Of a stretch of 64,000 nt of DNA, positions 13,085 to 25,379 are shown piece after piece. Under the pieces are notes generated by a model that did no database searches, was not told the origin of the DNA, and was given only the letters and a program-made list of their open reading frames with translations. This DNA is from Glandiceps talaboti (lineage: Eukaryota; Hemichordata; Enteropneusta; Spengelidae). The first letter of the stretch is position 1. Every line of letters begins with the position of its first letter. The translations under genes were made by a program, and so were the position numbers. The stretch is from assembly GCF_964340395.1 (NCBI RefSeq), contig NC_135554.1, positions 9,046,475 through 9,110,474 on the forward strand, written 5' to 3'.

Positions 13085-14599
13085 CTAGCCTTGTATTCTC
13101 CTCAAAGTAACATCATTGTCGCTTGCATTTGCAATTCTAATTGGAACTAAATCATTCTCAGTTTTAGCCAGTACACGCGCTGTTACTAAGCCGAGGTGAC
13201 ACAAAGATTTAATATTAGGCGTGGTGCCAAGTATTCCATCACCAACGTGAGATGGAAGCCGCGCAGATATAATACATTCTGATTTCGCGGGAATTAAATA
13301 TTTGTCAGCTGATCGCATAAATAGCTTCGAACGAAGACGTAATTTATTCTTGGCCATATCTATAATCGCTCTATGCATTTTCATGAAATCGACACCTATG
13401 ATTAGTGGCTTATTAAGATTGTCTACAGGGTGAGCTGGCATAAGGACACTACGATTATTTATAATAGCCGGAATATTAATTGAACCTCGAACTGGTAACC
13501 TACCACCTGAAGCTACTGTTATATAATCATGAGAAGACTTTACTATTTGTACACGTCTAAGTTCTGGTATTTCCTTCAATAATTTACTCGTAACTACTGT
13601 AACTGAAGAACCTGTATCGACCAAAGCATTAACATTCTTACCATAAATCCTAACATTAATCAAATTGCTATTATGCATCTTATCTGTACTAATACTGCTA
13701 AGCGTAGGTGAATTAATAGACAAGTTAGCATTACATGTATTACTATTTAACTGACGATCACTGTGCATTACACATGAAGGGCTAGTGTGTCCTGGCTTGT
13801 TACATAATCGACATACTGGTTCACCTGATCTGATCTGTTGACCTCCATAAGTTGGTCCATTTCTATTATTCTTAAGTTCTCGAGAGTATGGATCAGATTT
13901 GAAAGTGTTCTGTCTTACCGCATGACTTGTGAAATGTTGATCGTCCCTGTTTGGCTTGTCTTGTGATGTCATCTTCGAAATAAGCTGCTCATGTAGACGG
14001 GTATTCAAGTTGAGTGCGTCAGTAAGAGAGTCACATGTTTGCTGAAGGATGTCACGGTCGCTGGCCCCTGGATCCGATGTTGACTTTTCCACTCCCATTT
14101 TCCCTTGACCATCCAAATCCTGTACCATTTCTGCTAAACGTGCAAAATTCACTGCTTCTCTGAAGCTCGTTGGCTCTTTCAGAACAACAGGTCCAAATAA
14201 CGAACGTCTCATCCCCTGCAAAAAAATACTCAATATTTCCTCACCATTAATATCTCTACCACAACGACACAATATGTCCCTTACACGAGACGCATATTCT
14301 TCAATATTCTCATCGTCACTTTGTTTGATTTTCTGCAAGTCTTGGTCCACCTTCCATCTTGGGCCCCCATCTTGAAAACGCCCTATGAAAGCCTGTCGCA
14401 CGTAAGCCCAGTTGACTGCAACTTCTTCTGGTAATGATACAAACCAACGTTCGGCCTCTCCAGTGAGCAATAGAGTGAAGGTATGCAAACTTTGGCCATC
14501 GTTGTATCCTTTCAAACTGATAAAAGCATCGAATTTACAAAGCCATTTCTTCACTATTTCATCGCCTGTAAATTTGGGCGGCAATAGGTCAAGTCCCAT
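13085..14599 (-). CDS. Retrotransposon Gag-protease polyprotein (Gypsy type)
   Basis: A 504-codon intact ORF encodes the structural and protease part of an LTR retrotransposon. Residues about 20-130 match the retrotransposon gag domain (GEAERWFVSLPEE, WAYVRQAFIGRFQDG, IEEYASRVRDILCRCG). A CCHC zinc knuckle, CRLCNKPGHTSPSC, lies at about residues 262-275 and would bind RNA. A retropepsin-like aspartic protease follows, with the active-site ALVDTGSSVTVV near residue 327 and a flap/hinge LIIGVDFM region near residue 400. The ORF starts 225 bases inside the 5' LTR on the minus strand, the normal position for gag. It ends before any reverse transcriptase. The lack of stops in an otherwise decayed landscape fits the near-identical LTRs. 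It is a transposon protein, not a host gene. Confidence 0.88.
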   Translation of the reverse strand: MGLDLLPPKFTGDEIVKKWLCKFDAFISLKGYNDGQSLHTFTLLLTGEAERWFVSLPEEVAVNWAYVRQAFIGRFQDGGPRWKVDQDLQKIKQSDDENIEEYASRVRDILCRCGRDINGEEILSIFLQGMRRSLFGPVVLKEPTSFREAVNFARLAEMVQDLDGQGKMGVEKSTSDPGASDRDILQQTCDSLTDALNLNTRLHEQLISKMTSQDKPNRDDQHFTSHAVRQNTFKSDPYSRELKNNRNGPTYGGQQIRSGEPVCRLCNKPGHTSPSCVMHSDRQLNSNTCNANLSINSPTLSSISTDKMHNSNLINVRIYGKNVNALVDTGSSVTVVTSKLLKEIPELRRVQIVKSSHDYITVASGGRLPVRGSINIPAIINNRSVLMPAHPVDNLNKPLIIGVDFMKMHRAIIDMAKNKLRLRSKLFMRSADKYLIPAKSECIISARLPSHVGDGILGTTPNIKSLCHLGLVTARVLAKTENDLVPIRIANASDNDVTLRRIQG

Positions 14600-14805
14600 T
14601 ATGTGTTGTAAGTTGAAAAAACGTTAATCATTAATACATCAGTGTCCATATACATGTAGTTACGGCAAATGAACATACTGGGTGCGGTCCATCAAGTTCA
14701 ATCATACAACTGTTACAGTGTATTACTCAAGTGTCAATCGTTCATTTCGGAGTTCATTAGTTTCGGAGAATACAATGTCAGTTCTAGAACCAGATACATG
14801 GCCAA

Positions 14806-14823
14806 TGCCCGGATTCTCCACCA
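14806..14823 (-). other. Candidate tRNA primer-binding site
   Basis: On the minus strand, one base inside the 5' LTR, the sequence TGGTGGAGAATCCGGGCA begins with the TGG expected to pair with a tRNA CCA end. The tRNA was not identified. Confidence 0.45.
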
Positions 14824-14824
14824 T

Positions 14825-15509
14825 TGAAACGCTGTTGATCGGCTTGCTGTGCAGTTTATCGATATTGAAATGTTCAAACGGGGAAGTACTCACTCGCACT
14901 GCTGTTCCAATCGTCAGTCTGTTCCATTTAAGACTATAACGTTGAATTAGCCGACCAACTAGTTTCTTCTCAAACCATCTCTTCTACGAGGTACCGTACC
15001 GACTTGGATTGTGTTGAGTAGAACTCACAACGAAACATACGTATCTGGTTCAACGAACGCCAAGCTAACCACTTGGTTGATTTTATTACATGACCAATCT
15101 CCGTCTCCGCCTCTCCTCTCGAGATGGGCTAAAAACCCAACTTAAATACATTTCCAAGTTTACACAAAATCTCTATTCTTAGAGTATGACGTATTCTTAA
15201 GTCTTATGATGAAAGACATCATCCGAGATCTAATATCCAATCACCTTCCCTAGATTAGTAATACAAGTTCATATCTCAAAGACCATAAAATAGTCATGTC
15301 ATAATAAAACTTGTTGACAGTTCAATCGTACCTGGTACAAACAATTCAGAAACTCCCCATGTAGAGATGTCAAAGACCTATGTTGTTACGCAACGGAATG
15401 TCACTGTATGTTCAAAGTTTAAATGCTTTTTGACTTCAATTTAGAGTTCATATAGAAAATTTACCAAAATGTCCTAAATGGATATATTTTAGATTTGTGA
15501 CTCGTAACA
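14825..15509 (-). repeat. 5' LTR of the Gypsy-type element
   Basis: Right copy of the LTR, upstream of gag in the element's orientation and followed on the plus side by the CCTG target duplication. It would contain the element's promoter, but no specific motif was assigned. Confidence 0.85.
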
Positions 15510-15731
15510 CCTGCACATGGAAGTATAGAAGAGGAGCCTCCATGGTCTCAAGAATGAAATGCAAGAGTACGACCCGGACCAAAATAATTTGCCAAAATTA
15601 CGAGGAGAACTTAATTACGGAGAAAAATAGTTGTGGCGAGTAGTATTAAAAATAAGTCATACTACTGTACCATGAATGGAGCAGTGACTGCACAGTAAGG
15701 GTTTAAGGATGAAGTGCACAACTGTAACCAT

Positions 15732-16020
15732 CACTGGGCAAAAAAGTTGATCTACTGAGCGTATATGTGTGCCGACGCACTCGTAGATTTAACATGTACA
15801 GAGATGTACTTGAATATACACAAACGCAGATCACATGTGTGCAGTAAATCTACGTAGCGTATATTACCATAGACGGAACATCCCAGTACGCTTAGTGTAC
15901 GTTGTCGGTATATTAACGCCGACAGGAAGTGTGTCAGTGCGTATACTATCGCCGATAGAACGTAGATCTTCGTCAGACTAACGTACACGGAGTATACGTA
16001 GTACGTATATCCAGCATTGT
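15732..16020. mobile_element. Truncated MITE-like element with CACTGGGCAAAAA end
   Basis: The segment starts CACTGGGCAAAAAAGTTGA. The same end appears inverted at 28818-28837. The body is a dense run of short words related to GTAGATCT, GTATACTA and GTACACTA in both orientations, also seen in the 28.6-28.8 kb copy. No matching right terminus is visible before 16.2 kb. Confidence 0.5.
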
Positions 16021-18359
16021 ACCGCCACGTTATAGGCCTGCTAACGTTCAAGATTTGCATAAAAGGTCAACTCCAAAGGTCAGTGTTGTGGTCAAAGGTC
16101 ACAAGAATTCTAGCACGGCCGGTCCCAGCATGCACGGCACGCCCACGGGGTACCGGCCCTAGCTATAGGGTAGCTTTCTAGGGATACAGGTTGGGCCTGG
16201 TTATTGGCTTATAAACCTGCTTATTCAATAAAGATCTTTCTGTATTTTGCTGGTAACATCACCATCTTTTGGTCGTATTCACTTCTAATCTTCAAATTAA
16301 CTGTAATTATGATTCTTTCAGTTCTCCATTACTTTATGATGGTGGATACTGGCAAATGCACATATACATGTATTTTGTATTCTAATACTTTGACAAAACA
16401 GATAAACCTTTGCTAGCAAGAAGGAAGCTAACAACAACAACAACAACAACAACAAACAAGTAAACAACAACAATGTAACATTTAATCTTTACAAATATGG
16501 GAAGGGGAAATTTAATTAACACTGCAATCACTTCTGAAATAACAAACAGGAAACTTTATTCATAAAAGAAAGTTGAACAGTAAATTTGACATTTCTTTTA
16601 CAGGAGTAACATCATATTCCATATATCACGTACTGGTACTATGTTTTTACACTTTTTATGTTCTTTAAATGAACCAAGATGGATTCAATGTGTCTTTGAC
16701 CCACTAAATTCCACAGAAGAATAACCCAAAATGTCAGTAGATAGAAATTGTTCTTTCCAACATATAGGTGGTACAGTGTGTAGCTAGCTGAGGACACATT
16801 GTTGATAAATATCACTGTACAAAATACAATTACATTTTACATGTAAACACTCCAGACTATAATTATGTAGATAAAAATGGGAATCTACACAACTGGTATA
16901 ATGGTGCAACGTGCACACAAAAGCCAAATTGTTTACAATAACTAATATTTCACAAATGTTTTAGGAAAGTAAAAAAAAAATCATGTAAAATATCATTTTT
17001 GTATCGATTTGATATTGTTATATGTATGTAAATGTACACCAGATCTACTTTGTTATCAGTATATTCATTGTAACTGAGGACCCGTTTTTGACCAAAAAAA
17101 ATCTTTGTATAAGATACAACATATTGCTCACTAAAAACTAATCAGGTTGCAGTGCAGAGATGATTTAGCTAGTTAACTATGCATACAGACTTGATAACAG
17201 AGAATCTCTCTACTTACATTTATTAGTAATCAAATAAATATATCGTGCTATTTTGTATCAACTAAACTATTTCATGATTCTCTCCAACATTAAATTGGTA
17301 TATTCTGTTGTTGACAAAAAATATACAACTATATACTACTATACTACCAACATCCTAGACAAAGCAACATTGACACAACTAAATACATTTTCTATAGCAT
17401 GTGGTAAAGTAAAGATACCACAAACCTGCAATCATGATAGTCCCTAGAATGTACACCTGAAGATCATGAAAGTCTGCAAAAATAATACTGGACAGTCAGA
17501 TATACGTTTCTATTATGTAATAATAATGTCAAATGATAAATTATGTTCAGGTTTCAAAATAATCTATATGTATTACATGTATATATAAAATATTCAAACC
17601 AAATCTGTGTACACAAGCAAATACAGTTGGTGAAATATGCAGAATGAGGGTTGACAACAGACTATTGGTTGTCAAATTGATAACAACCAAACATTCATGT
17701 TATACACTTCTTTCCAATGTAATGTTGCATTAGTGAGAGTCTGTAACTGTAAAATCCATTGTTGACTTAAAAGTTACTTTACAATTACAACATTGATAGA
17801 GTTGGTTACATGTGCACAAAGAGACATGGTAACACACAGTATTCTGAATAGCCAACAACTCTCTCTGATTTGTACGCTCAGACATTATCTTTACATTTCA
17901 AGAAAAACTCACACATGTACAGAGTTTTGTAAAAACATCAAACCAGAACTATTAGAGATGTTTTACTGTATGTCTGTTTTCAGTGGTACAGAAATCAATG
18001 ATGTTAGGTGATAGAAGAAAGCACTTTCGTGAATTGAATGCCCTTCAGAATATTTACAAAGAAAATATGGGGAAAAGTTGAAGCTGTTACAACTCCACTA
18101 AGGATATTGATATTTCTGAATGGGTAGAAAGAAACTTGCATGTTAAATCTCTTTACACAGTTCGACTATGTTGGTGATTTATTGACATTGAAAAGTATGT
18201 TATTTATGGCACATGTAAAATTTAGCTGTTAGACCTTTTTTTCGTAATGTTTCGTTTCATTTGTAAACACCCTTGTGCTATAAATTGTGCAATTATTATT
18301 GTAATGCTGTGTAACAGAGACTGGCATTTCCAGGGTTAGGTAGATTTGTACCAAATATT
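16021..18359. other. AT-rich intron sequence
   Basis: I see no gene here. The only structure noticed is a (CAA)n microsatellite at about 16432-16470. Confidence 0.5.
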
Positions 18360-19230
18360 AGTTAAGAGCCTGATTGATATAGTAAAGGGTACAAAATACA
18401 AGTTGCGAGGAATTCTATATAGTACCACATGCATAGTTGCAGATAAAAATCTACATAACTACAAACATGGAAGTCTTGTGTGCCAAGTGTCCATTGTGTA
18501 TTCAATATGGCAACAAGTTTGAGTCATACTCGCCAAGGTAAGAATGTTGATTTTTGCTTCCCAAAATCGAAAATACTTATTCATGTAGTGAGATTTCTAC
18601 TTCCAAAAATCGAAAATATGTATTCCTATAGCGAGTGTTTCGGGATGAATGTGAGTTAACAGACAAACATGGAAAATTTCATTGATCAATTCCACCATTT
18701 GTGAGAGGAGTTAACAAGAAAAAATTTCTACCGTGGGGATGTCTTGTTCTAAAACACAAACGATTCCAATACGGATAAATGTACATGTATAGCATACCAT
18801 AACGTAAGAATCAGATAAAAAATTAATAGTGTCAGCTGGCTGGCTTTAAGTGTTGCATGTGGCATAGGATATGCTAATGTGTAGCAATGTGTATTGGGCT
18901 CATCAACCCCACGGTAGAACATTTTTTTGGCTAACTCCTCACAAACAGTGGAATCGATCAATGAAATTTTCCATATTGGTCCGTCAACTCACATTCATCC
19001 CGAAACGCTCGCTATAGAATACATATTTTCGATTTTTGGAAGTACATGTAGAAATCTACTAATTCTTAGTACCTTAGTGACAATTACTCAAACTTGCCAC
19101 AATGAATACCAGGAATACAGGACTTCCATGTTCATAGCTGGGTAGATTTTGAACTAACATCCTTGTACATGGTACTCTCTAGAATTTCTTCGCAAATTGT
19201 ATTTTAGTACCCATTACATCCTAATGTCTT
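18360..19230. repeat. Long inverted repeat (foldback-like element)
   Basis: A left arm at about 18360-18745 is the imperfect reverse complement of about 18893-19230, around a loop of roughly 150 bases. Mirrored landmarks include the AAATCGAAAATA stretches near 18610 against TATTTTCGATTTTTGG near 19022, and GGAAGTCTTGTG near 18470 against GACTTCCATG near 19120. No ORF with recognisable similarity is present. It looks like a non-autonomous foldback element or a diverged palindromic duplication. Confidence 0.7.
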
Positions 19231-19239
19231 TCACATCAT

Positions 19240-20670
19240 ATCCTATCTGTGTACCAACACTAATAGTTGCTACATGCACACTCTACTTCAGTAGAGTTTA
19301 GTAGAGTTCTTTGAGAAGGTAGGTGTGGCCATTTCTTGTTGGTTCATTTGGTTATACTGATGAGAGCAACCAACTCTTTCTCATTTTCTGGTGTCCAGTG
19401 CTATTCGCCATCAGTACTCTTCAACATGCTGTTCTCTAAACCTTGGTGCTCATATAAAACAAACCCTGTTATTCATTGCTCCTGTCCTTGTCACAAATCT
19501 GGTCATCTACAAATACCATTTCCATTAAAAAAACTCATTCTTCTTCCCAGACTTCTCATCCCAGATGCTTGCTCAGCACTGACTGAAAAATAAAAAAGAA
19601 TAACATTGTCAGTAATATTCAAAGTACACATTAGTTAGTGCATACTATAGTAACTTTGCTTAGTAACATTTATAAAGTTCTGCAAAGTATCCATTGTAGA
19701 ATACTTTAAGTTTATCAACCTGACTCTTTACTTTTAGATTCTTTATTTACCCCATGCAATCTGAGCTTACAATGTACTTTATTTAGCACTGTAACTCACT
19801 TGTCAAACACTGAATGGTAAGGTACATTGTATATCATATGATATGTTAGGTTTTTCATAATAACGTGATCCTGAATCGGAGTGGAGATCTCTTGATTAGT
19901 TGCATCAAGACAATTTTATCATCAAATGTAAACATCAATATTGAGTCAGATGATATATTCATCAGAAGAAAAAATAAACATTGGTTTTGCAATAAAATGA
20001 TAAAAGTGATGCAACATCACTTACAAATTACATTTTACTTCACTAAATATCCTTTGCAAGTAAATTGTTCAGCTCAAATGAGAGAGAAACCTACATTGTA
20101 GTTATGTATTTAGAACATATTTTTGATCCTGTTTATACATGATGTGCATGTACAAAATGTGTGTATATGAGTAAAACTGCAGACCATCACCATATCATCT
20201 ATTTGAGATTATACTATGCACTCAAAAGGCATTTGTGGGAGGGAAAATCCTCTGGGGAAGGGGGAATATTTTCATGTATCAAAGATATTCCTCGCTTTGA
20301 CTGTTTATTGCTGCCAGTAGTTTTGACTAACGTGTCCCCTCCATATCTTTGTCAGTCAGGGTTCAACTCATGGCAGTCAGTGGCTGTCGGGCCTGACCGC
20401 CACCCACACTTGCCGACCTTGACTCGGAGGTTAATGACTGTACAGTAACTACTTGACATGCATTTTTCTCTCTCCCCTTGTGTTGATCCATCATTGTCAC
20501 CTAAGTTTTCTGCCCACATGAGCCTACTGACTTAAAAGACAATGAAGTATAAAAATGTTTTTGAGAGAAAAGAACAATGTATACGACAATTCATTACAAT
20601 AATAACAAATACTTGACTATTTACAAAGACGAAGTGTGAACTGACCACAGCTGACACTACATTGCATATC
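19240..20670. other. Intron sequence with no recognised feature
   Basis: AT-rich, without coding or repeat structure that I can support. Confidence 0.45.
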
Positions 20671-20675
20671 TGCAT

Positions 20676-23155
20676 CAGTGTTCTCCCCAGAAGGTTTTCA
20701 CGTATCGGGCCCAATATCCTTTAATTTTCGTCGATACTTGATCAGTTGTCCCGATACGCTATTGGATTGCTTAGATTGCTTTGGTAAATTGCACGTTGAC
20801 ACTGCACTGTTCATCTGTCAGCTGACGCCTTTGTTGTTTTCAATGTATACTCGCAACATTTGTATTGATCCCTCACACATAAGCGACAAGTAAAACTAAA
20901 GAGTTTCTAATCAGTTCAAAGGACTATTCAACCCTCTACCACTACCAGACTGATTTCATTGAAGTTTGTCGTCAGTATTGTTTTCGATGGGAATAACCTG
21001 CGTAAACCTGCTAATGGTAGTCACATTCACTATGATTCACACTGTGGTACAGTCTTTCGGTAAATCAAAGGCAAAACCAGCCTATTCATAACGTCGGTTT
21101 GGCAGTAGAAGCATGTCGGAACTGACAGATTTTCTATAAAACCAAAAAATCAAACGATGTCATGCCATTTTGCTATGATACATTGTACAGTATAAAACTT
21201 CAACAAACACATGAAGTCAGCATTCAGTGTCTCGTTCTATGACTAACACCAAGTATCTCTCAACCCGAGAGCGATTTGCGTAGTTGGTTTACTCCCATGC
21301 TGTGAAGAAAGTTGAACAGACTAATGTATCTTTCGATAAAGTGACAATGTTATCTCCAATTATCAGTTTCATATAGTTCAATTTTACTCTGTAAACACTT
21401 TCAGTTTGTAGTTTGACATTGTAGACTGGTACATCATATGACTACGATGAAAGTATGGATTTTCCAATATGGTGGCCATGGCGTTACAAACTATCGCGAG
21501 TTTTTGAAGTCCTCAATAGGGAAGTATAGTAAGTCTCGTGTATCACGAAATTTCGGACTAACACGATGTCTGGTAGCTGAAAAATGATATAAAATAACAT
21601 CAGGCTGCTGATGTACAGGTTCGCTGGGGCCCACGCAAGTGGAAACTCACTCGTGGATTTTAATTTGCGCGAGCGGTAGGCCTCAAAAGGCATTCCCTGC
21701 ATATTGTATGCCTATTGATAAGAATAGTGACGGCAAAATTCAATTAAATCTGTCTGGTAGTGGTAGAGGGTTGAATAGTCGTTTGAACTAATTAGAAACT
21801 CTTTAGTTTTACTTGCTGCTTATGTTTGAAGGATCAATACAAATGTTGCAAATATACATTGAAAACAACAAAGGTGTCAGCTGACAGAGTGACAGATGGA
21901 CGTCAACCAATCTGATTAAAATCCGATGTAGATCGTTCATTGTTAATGTTATCTTACCTTCGTTATTTTGCCTGGATTGACCTTCGCAGTACATGTTTAC
22001 ATTTTTATTCTGATCGCCTCCTCTACACCTGAACTGGAGCCCATGCCCACGCCGTTCTGCTAAGTGAGCCACACAGCCAATCAGTTTGCGTCTTACTTCA
22101 AAGTACTATGGGCATTGTCACGGGCACATGCATTGAATATCAACAAACAACATGGCATTACTTGTACACATAGGCAACTGACAACGTACAAAGTATTTGA
22201 ACTGTAAACAATTCAGTGACTGTATTACCCTATATGTACAGTAATTAAAGAATTCTTGTTTAGATGCATTTCGTCTTATCTACATGTACATGTTAGTTAC
22301 ATTGGAACACGTTTCTCGGGTAGTGTTCATGTTAATCTCAGCGAACGTGTACGTGTTCTCTGTAGTACTCTTCTCCTCGAACGTAAAGTAGTCATGAAAT
22401 ATTGAACGATTCATAGAAATATTTGCCACAGTTGTGCTATATGAACTCAGAAATGGGGAAATTTAAGAAATAATTTCTAAAAAAAAACGTCCTTATCGTG
22501 AAAATTTTGGTTGCTTTGCATTGTGTACTGTACACCATAAACTGTCTGTGTGTCCCCTAGACGTTCTGTCTCACAAGCATCTATAATAATTACAGAGTAT
22601 GCGTTCATCCTTATAACATGTATGTACGAGTCTACATGATAACGCTATGTTCGAATGTATTCAGACGAAATGTATAGAGGTACATGTACCATCATATATC
22701 ATATAATCACTGAATTTGTTTACAGTTGAAACATTTAGAACATTGTCAGGTGCCTGTGCTTGTGCACATGGAGAAAGTCATTTTGTAGTGACCGTGTCCG
22801 TTTGTAGTTTCATTCGATCCTAATGTAAGGTCACTTTTGATTGGCTACCAGCACGGGCTAGCTAGAACGGTGTGGGCATGGGTGCCAGCTCAGATGTATA
22901 TGTAGAGGAGGTGATCAGGATAAACATGTAAACATGTACCACGAAGGACAATCCAGGCAAAATAATGAAGAAATAGCAATGAATGATTAGCCAACATCTA
23001 CATCAGATTTTAATCAGTTTGAATGTCAACATGCAATTTACCGAACTCTAAACAATTGAATATGATTGCGTATTGGGACAACTGATCACGTATTGACGAA
23101 AATTAAAGGATATCAGGCCCAATACATGTACATGAAAACCCTGGGGAGAACACTG
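20676..23155. mobile_element. Compound inverted-repeat element with CAGTGTTCTCCCC ends
   Basis: The left end, CAGTGTTCTCCCCAG at 20676, and the right end, CTGGGGAGAACACTG ending 23155, are inverted. The match continues inward through a shared region (CCTTTAATTTTCGTC against GACGAAAATTAAAGG) for roughly 90 bases. Inside, 20780-20960 is mirrored at about 21740-21900, and the next segment, 21900-22075, is mirrored at about 22850-23030. This suggests one copy inserted into or recombined with another in opposite orientation. No transposase was recognised, and the flanking 8-mers (ATCTGCAT and GATCAGAT) do not match. Confidence 0.6.
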
Positions 23156-25190
23156 GATCAGATCTGGTGCTGACAATCAGCTGTTCCCCTAACAGATTTG
23201 GATGTATATTCAAATGAGCATTTCAATACGTATTTGTATCTCTCAGACTCTCTACATGTACTTGAAAGTGTTGCATTTCAAGTAAGTGTTGTGAGTCCAT
23301 AGATTTATTTTGTGTTGTTTCCAAAATAACTCTTCTTTTGAATGTTCAGATTTTGTGTGTTGTTGCAAAATTCTTTTAATGTTTTGCCTATATCAAAGAT
23401 TTTGTATACTTTATCTTATCTGCATACCATTCACCAGGTTACACCCCCATTGAAAATGGTCTGCTCCAAGCCTAAGTTAAAACATAATTTGCATAAAATA
23501 CATATATACTTACATCAAAAATCGCCGAAAATCCAAGCGGTAACTCTTGCATTCCAAATACCAACAGTCCTCATCCCCTAAGTTACAGCTTATTTGGTCA
23601 GACAAGCATTGATACAACCATTATCATGATTATGCACGGTCCATATTCAAGTTGCAAGTAGAACCTCACAATCACGCTGGTCGATCATGGCCGGCCGGCT
23701 TGGTCAAGAGTCAGATCTGACCAGCCACACACAGCGATCATGGCAGGTCGCGGGTCGATATTCTGTCCCGTGAGGTTTGAGTGAGGCCCAAATAGTATCC
23801 AGTTATGGTTCATAATCGTGGTCATAGAAGTGGCTTGTTGTTTCTCCGTGAAATCTGCTCAAACTTGAGGTAAAACAGGCTCGGCACAACTTTAGAAAAT
23901 GCACCAGTATTTGAAATCGACGCGGTACGAATTGCATGATGGGGACTATACCATTATGTGAAGGGGTGAATAGAATGAAAAGTGACTGATAAGCTTTAAT
24001 ATAATACGTGACTTTGTTATTATACTGAGTCTGCACTAGACCATAACATCTTTAATTGTTCACCTTGTCATGTTTCTGTTTAGAATTTATACATTCTTTT
24101 TTGCATGTTGTTCTAAAATAACCATATGGCCAAGTAACCCCCTGGCCAAGGAGTGATGTACGAAAACAACCACATGAATGCTAAGAAAACATGATTTTAT
24201 TATTTACCAATACCTAAACAGAAGTTCCTGAAATAAAGATACCTTTTTCTCCTTTTGTTAGGTCGTTACGACTATGTACTTGACAAACGCACACGTCAAC
24301 CAATTTCTTATGACTTGGATGATAAGCACACGCGTTTACACTTATTGTAGCTTAGACAGACATTACTTCATTTACTTGTGCGTGCAACTCTCGGTTTTAA
24401 AACATCCGACATAGCTTTGAAGCAAATTCTAGGCTTTTTGAAATGAGTAAAAGTTATTTCAATAACTGCTAAAGCAAACTATTTATTTCTGGTCTCTTTT
24501 GCTGTATCTGGTAACGGCCAATGACAATGTTAACTTTGTTCGTACTCGAAAACCGTGCGTAAAACTGGGCTGCATCTTTTTCTAATTCTCTGTTTCTTTT
24601 TCACAAGTCCGCAACCTTAGCGAAGTAAACGTGTTTGGAAACAAAATATCCGACATATCCACCGAGATATACGGCAACCGATGCCTTGTTTCGCATAATC
24701 TATCCAACAAAAAGTTAGTCAGATTACCGACATCGCTATGTTAGATCTAGGTAAGCTTGGTGATCTGAATTTAAGAGGGAACAACCTGCGAGAGTCACCT
24801 AGGATAGGGAAGTTTGTGAGAGGGGTATCCAAGTAGTCCGTGGATTCCAGACGCAGCAGCGACGACATGCATCGCCGAAAAAAATTCCCGCCTCCACACG
24901 GCCCCTTACCACGACAGGTAACAATTATCCACTTAGACGGGATTTGTTTGTTACTGTGTGTAATGATAACTTCACATCAAGGGAACCTAGACCTGGTTTT
25001 ATAAGAGACAGGGGTATACATTTCTACTCATTTAAAAAATAAATAAATACATTGTCATAGAAAATCAAAACCTTTCAGCGAAAGTTCTGAGAATTGAAAA
25101 CTCGCTCCAAATGTTTCGTAACATGAAGTTACATTTGGTAACAGATGTATTTACTGTCACATGAGTTTTTTTCTGGACACACAAGCACAA
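23156..25190. other. Intron sequence with no recognised feature
   Basis: I see no gene or clear repeat, apart from a GC-richer patch near 23680-23760. Confidence 0.4.
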
Positions 25191-25196
25191 AGTCAG

Positions 25197-25197
<1 letters not shown>

Positions 25198-25243
<46 letters not shown>

Positions 25244-25288
25244 TACATACATACATACATACATACATACATGTATTACATACATGTA

Positions 25289-25319
<31 letters not shown>

Positions 25320-25336
25320 CATACATACATACATAC
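25198..25336. repeat. (CA)n and (TACA)n microsatellite
   Basis: (AC)n at about 25198-25239 is followed by interrupted (ATAC)n to 25336. It abuts the 3' end of the Penelope-like relic. Confidence 0.9.
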
Positions 25337-25379
25337 ACCCACAGTTATACAGTCCGAATAAAAAATTACAATCCGACGT

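Larger units (their letters stand above)
7007..15509 (-). mobile_element. Gypsy-type LTR retrotransposon, gag-protease only, complete insertion
   Basis: Two direct LTR copies (7007-7691 and 14825-15509, both 685 bases) enclose 7.1 kb. Read on the minus strand each LTR starts TGTTACG and ends GTTTCA. The outer flanks share the 4-base duplication CCTG (7003-7006 and 15510-15513), so both ends come from one insertion. By eye the LTRs differ at about six positions, which implies a young insertion. The only coding sequence recognised is gag with protease next to the 5' LTR (the right one). About 5.4 kb between gag and the 3' LTR lacks any reverse transcriptase, RNase H or integrase and instead holds a tandem repeat and an inverted-repeat element. 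It would depend on a related element for movement. Confidence 0.85.

Noticed and set aside
13085-14599. Host retroviral-like aspartic protease or zinc-knuckle gene
   Set aside because: The ORF lies at the gag position between intact LTRs with a target duplication, so it belongs to the transposon.
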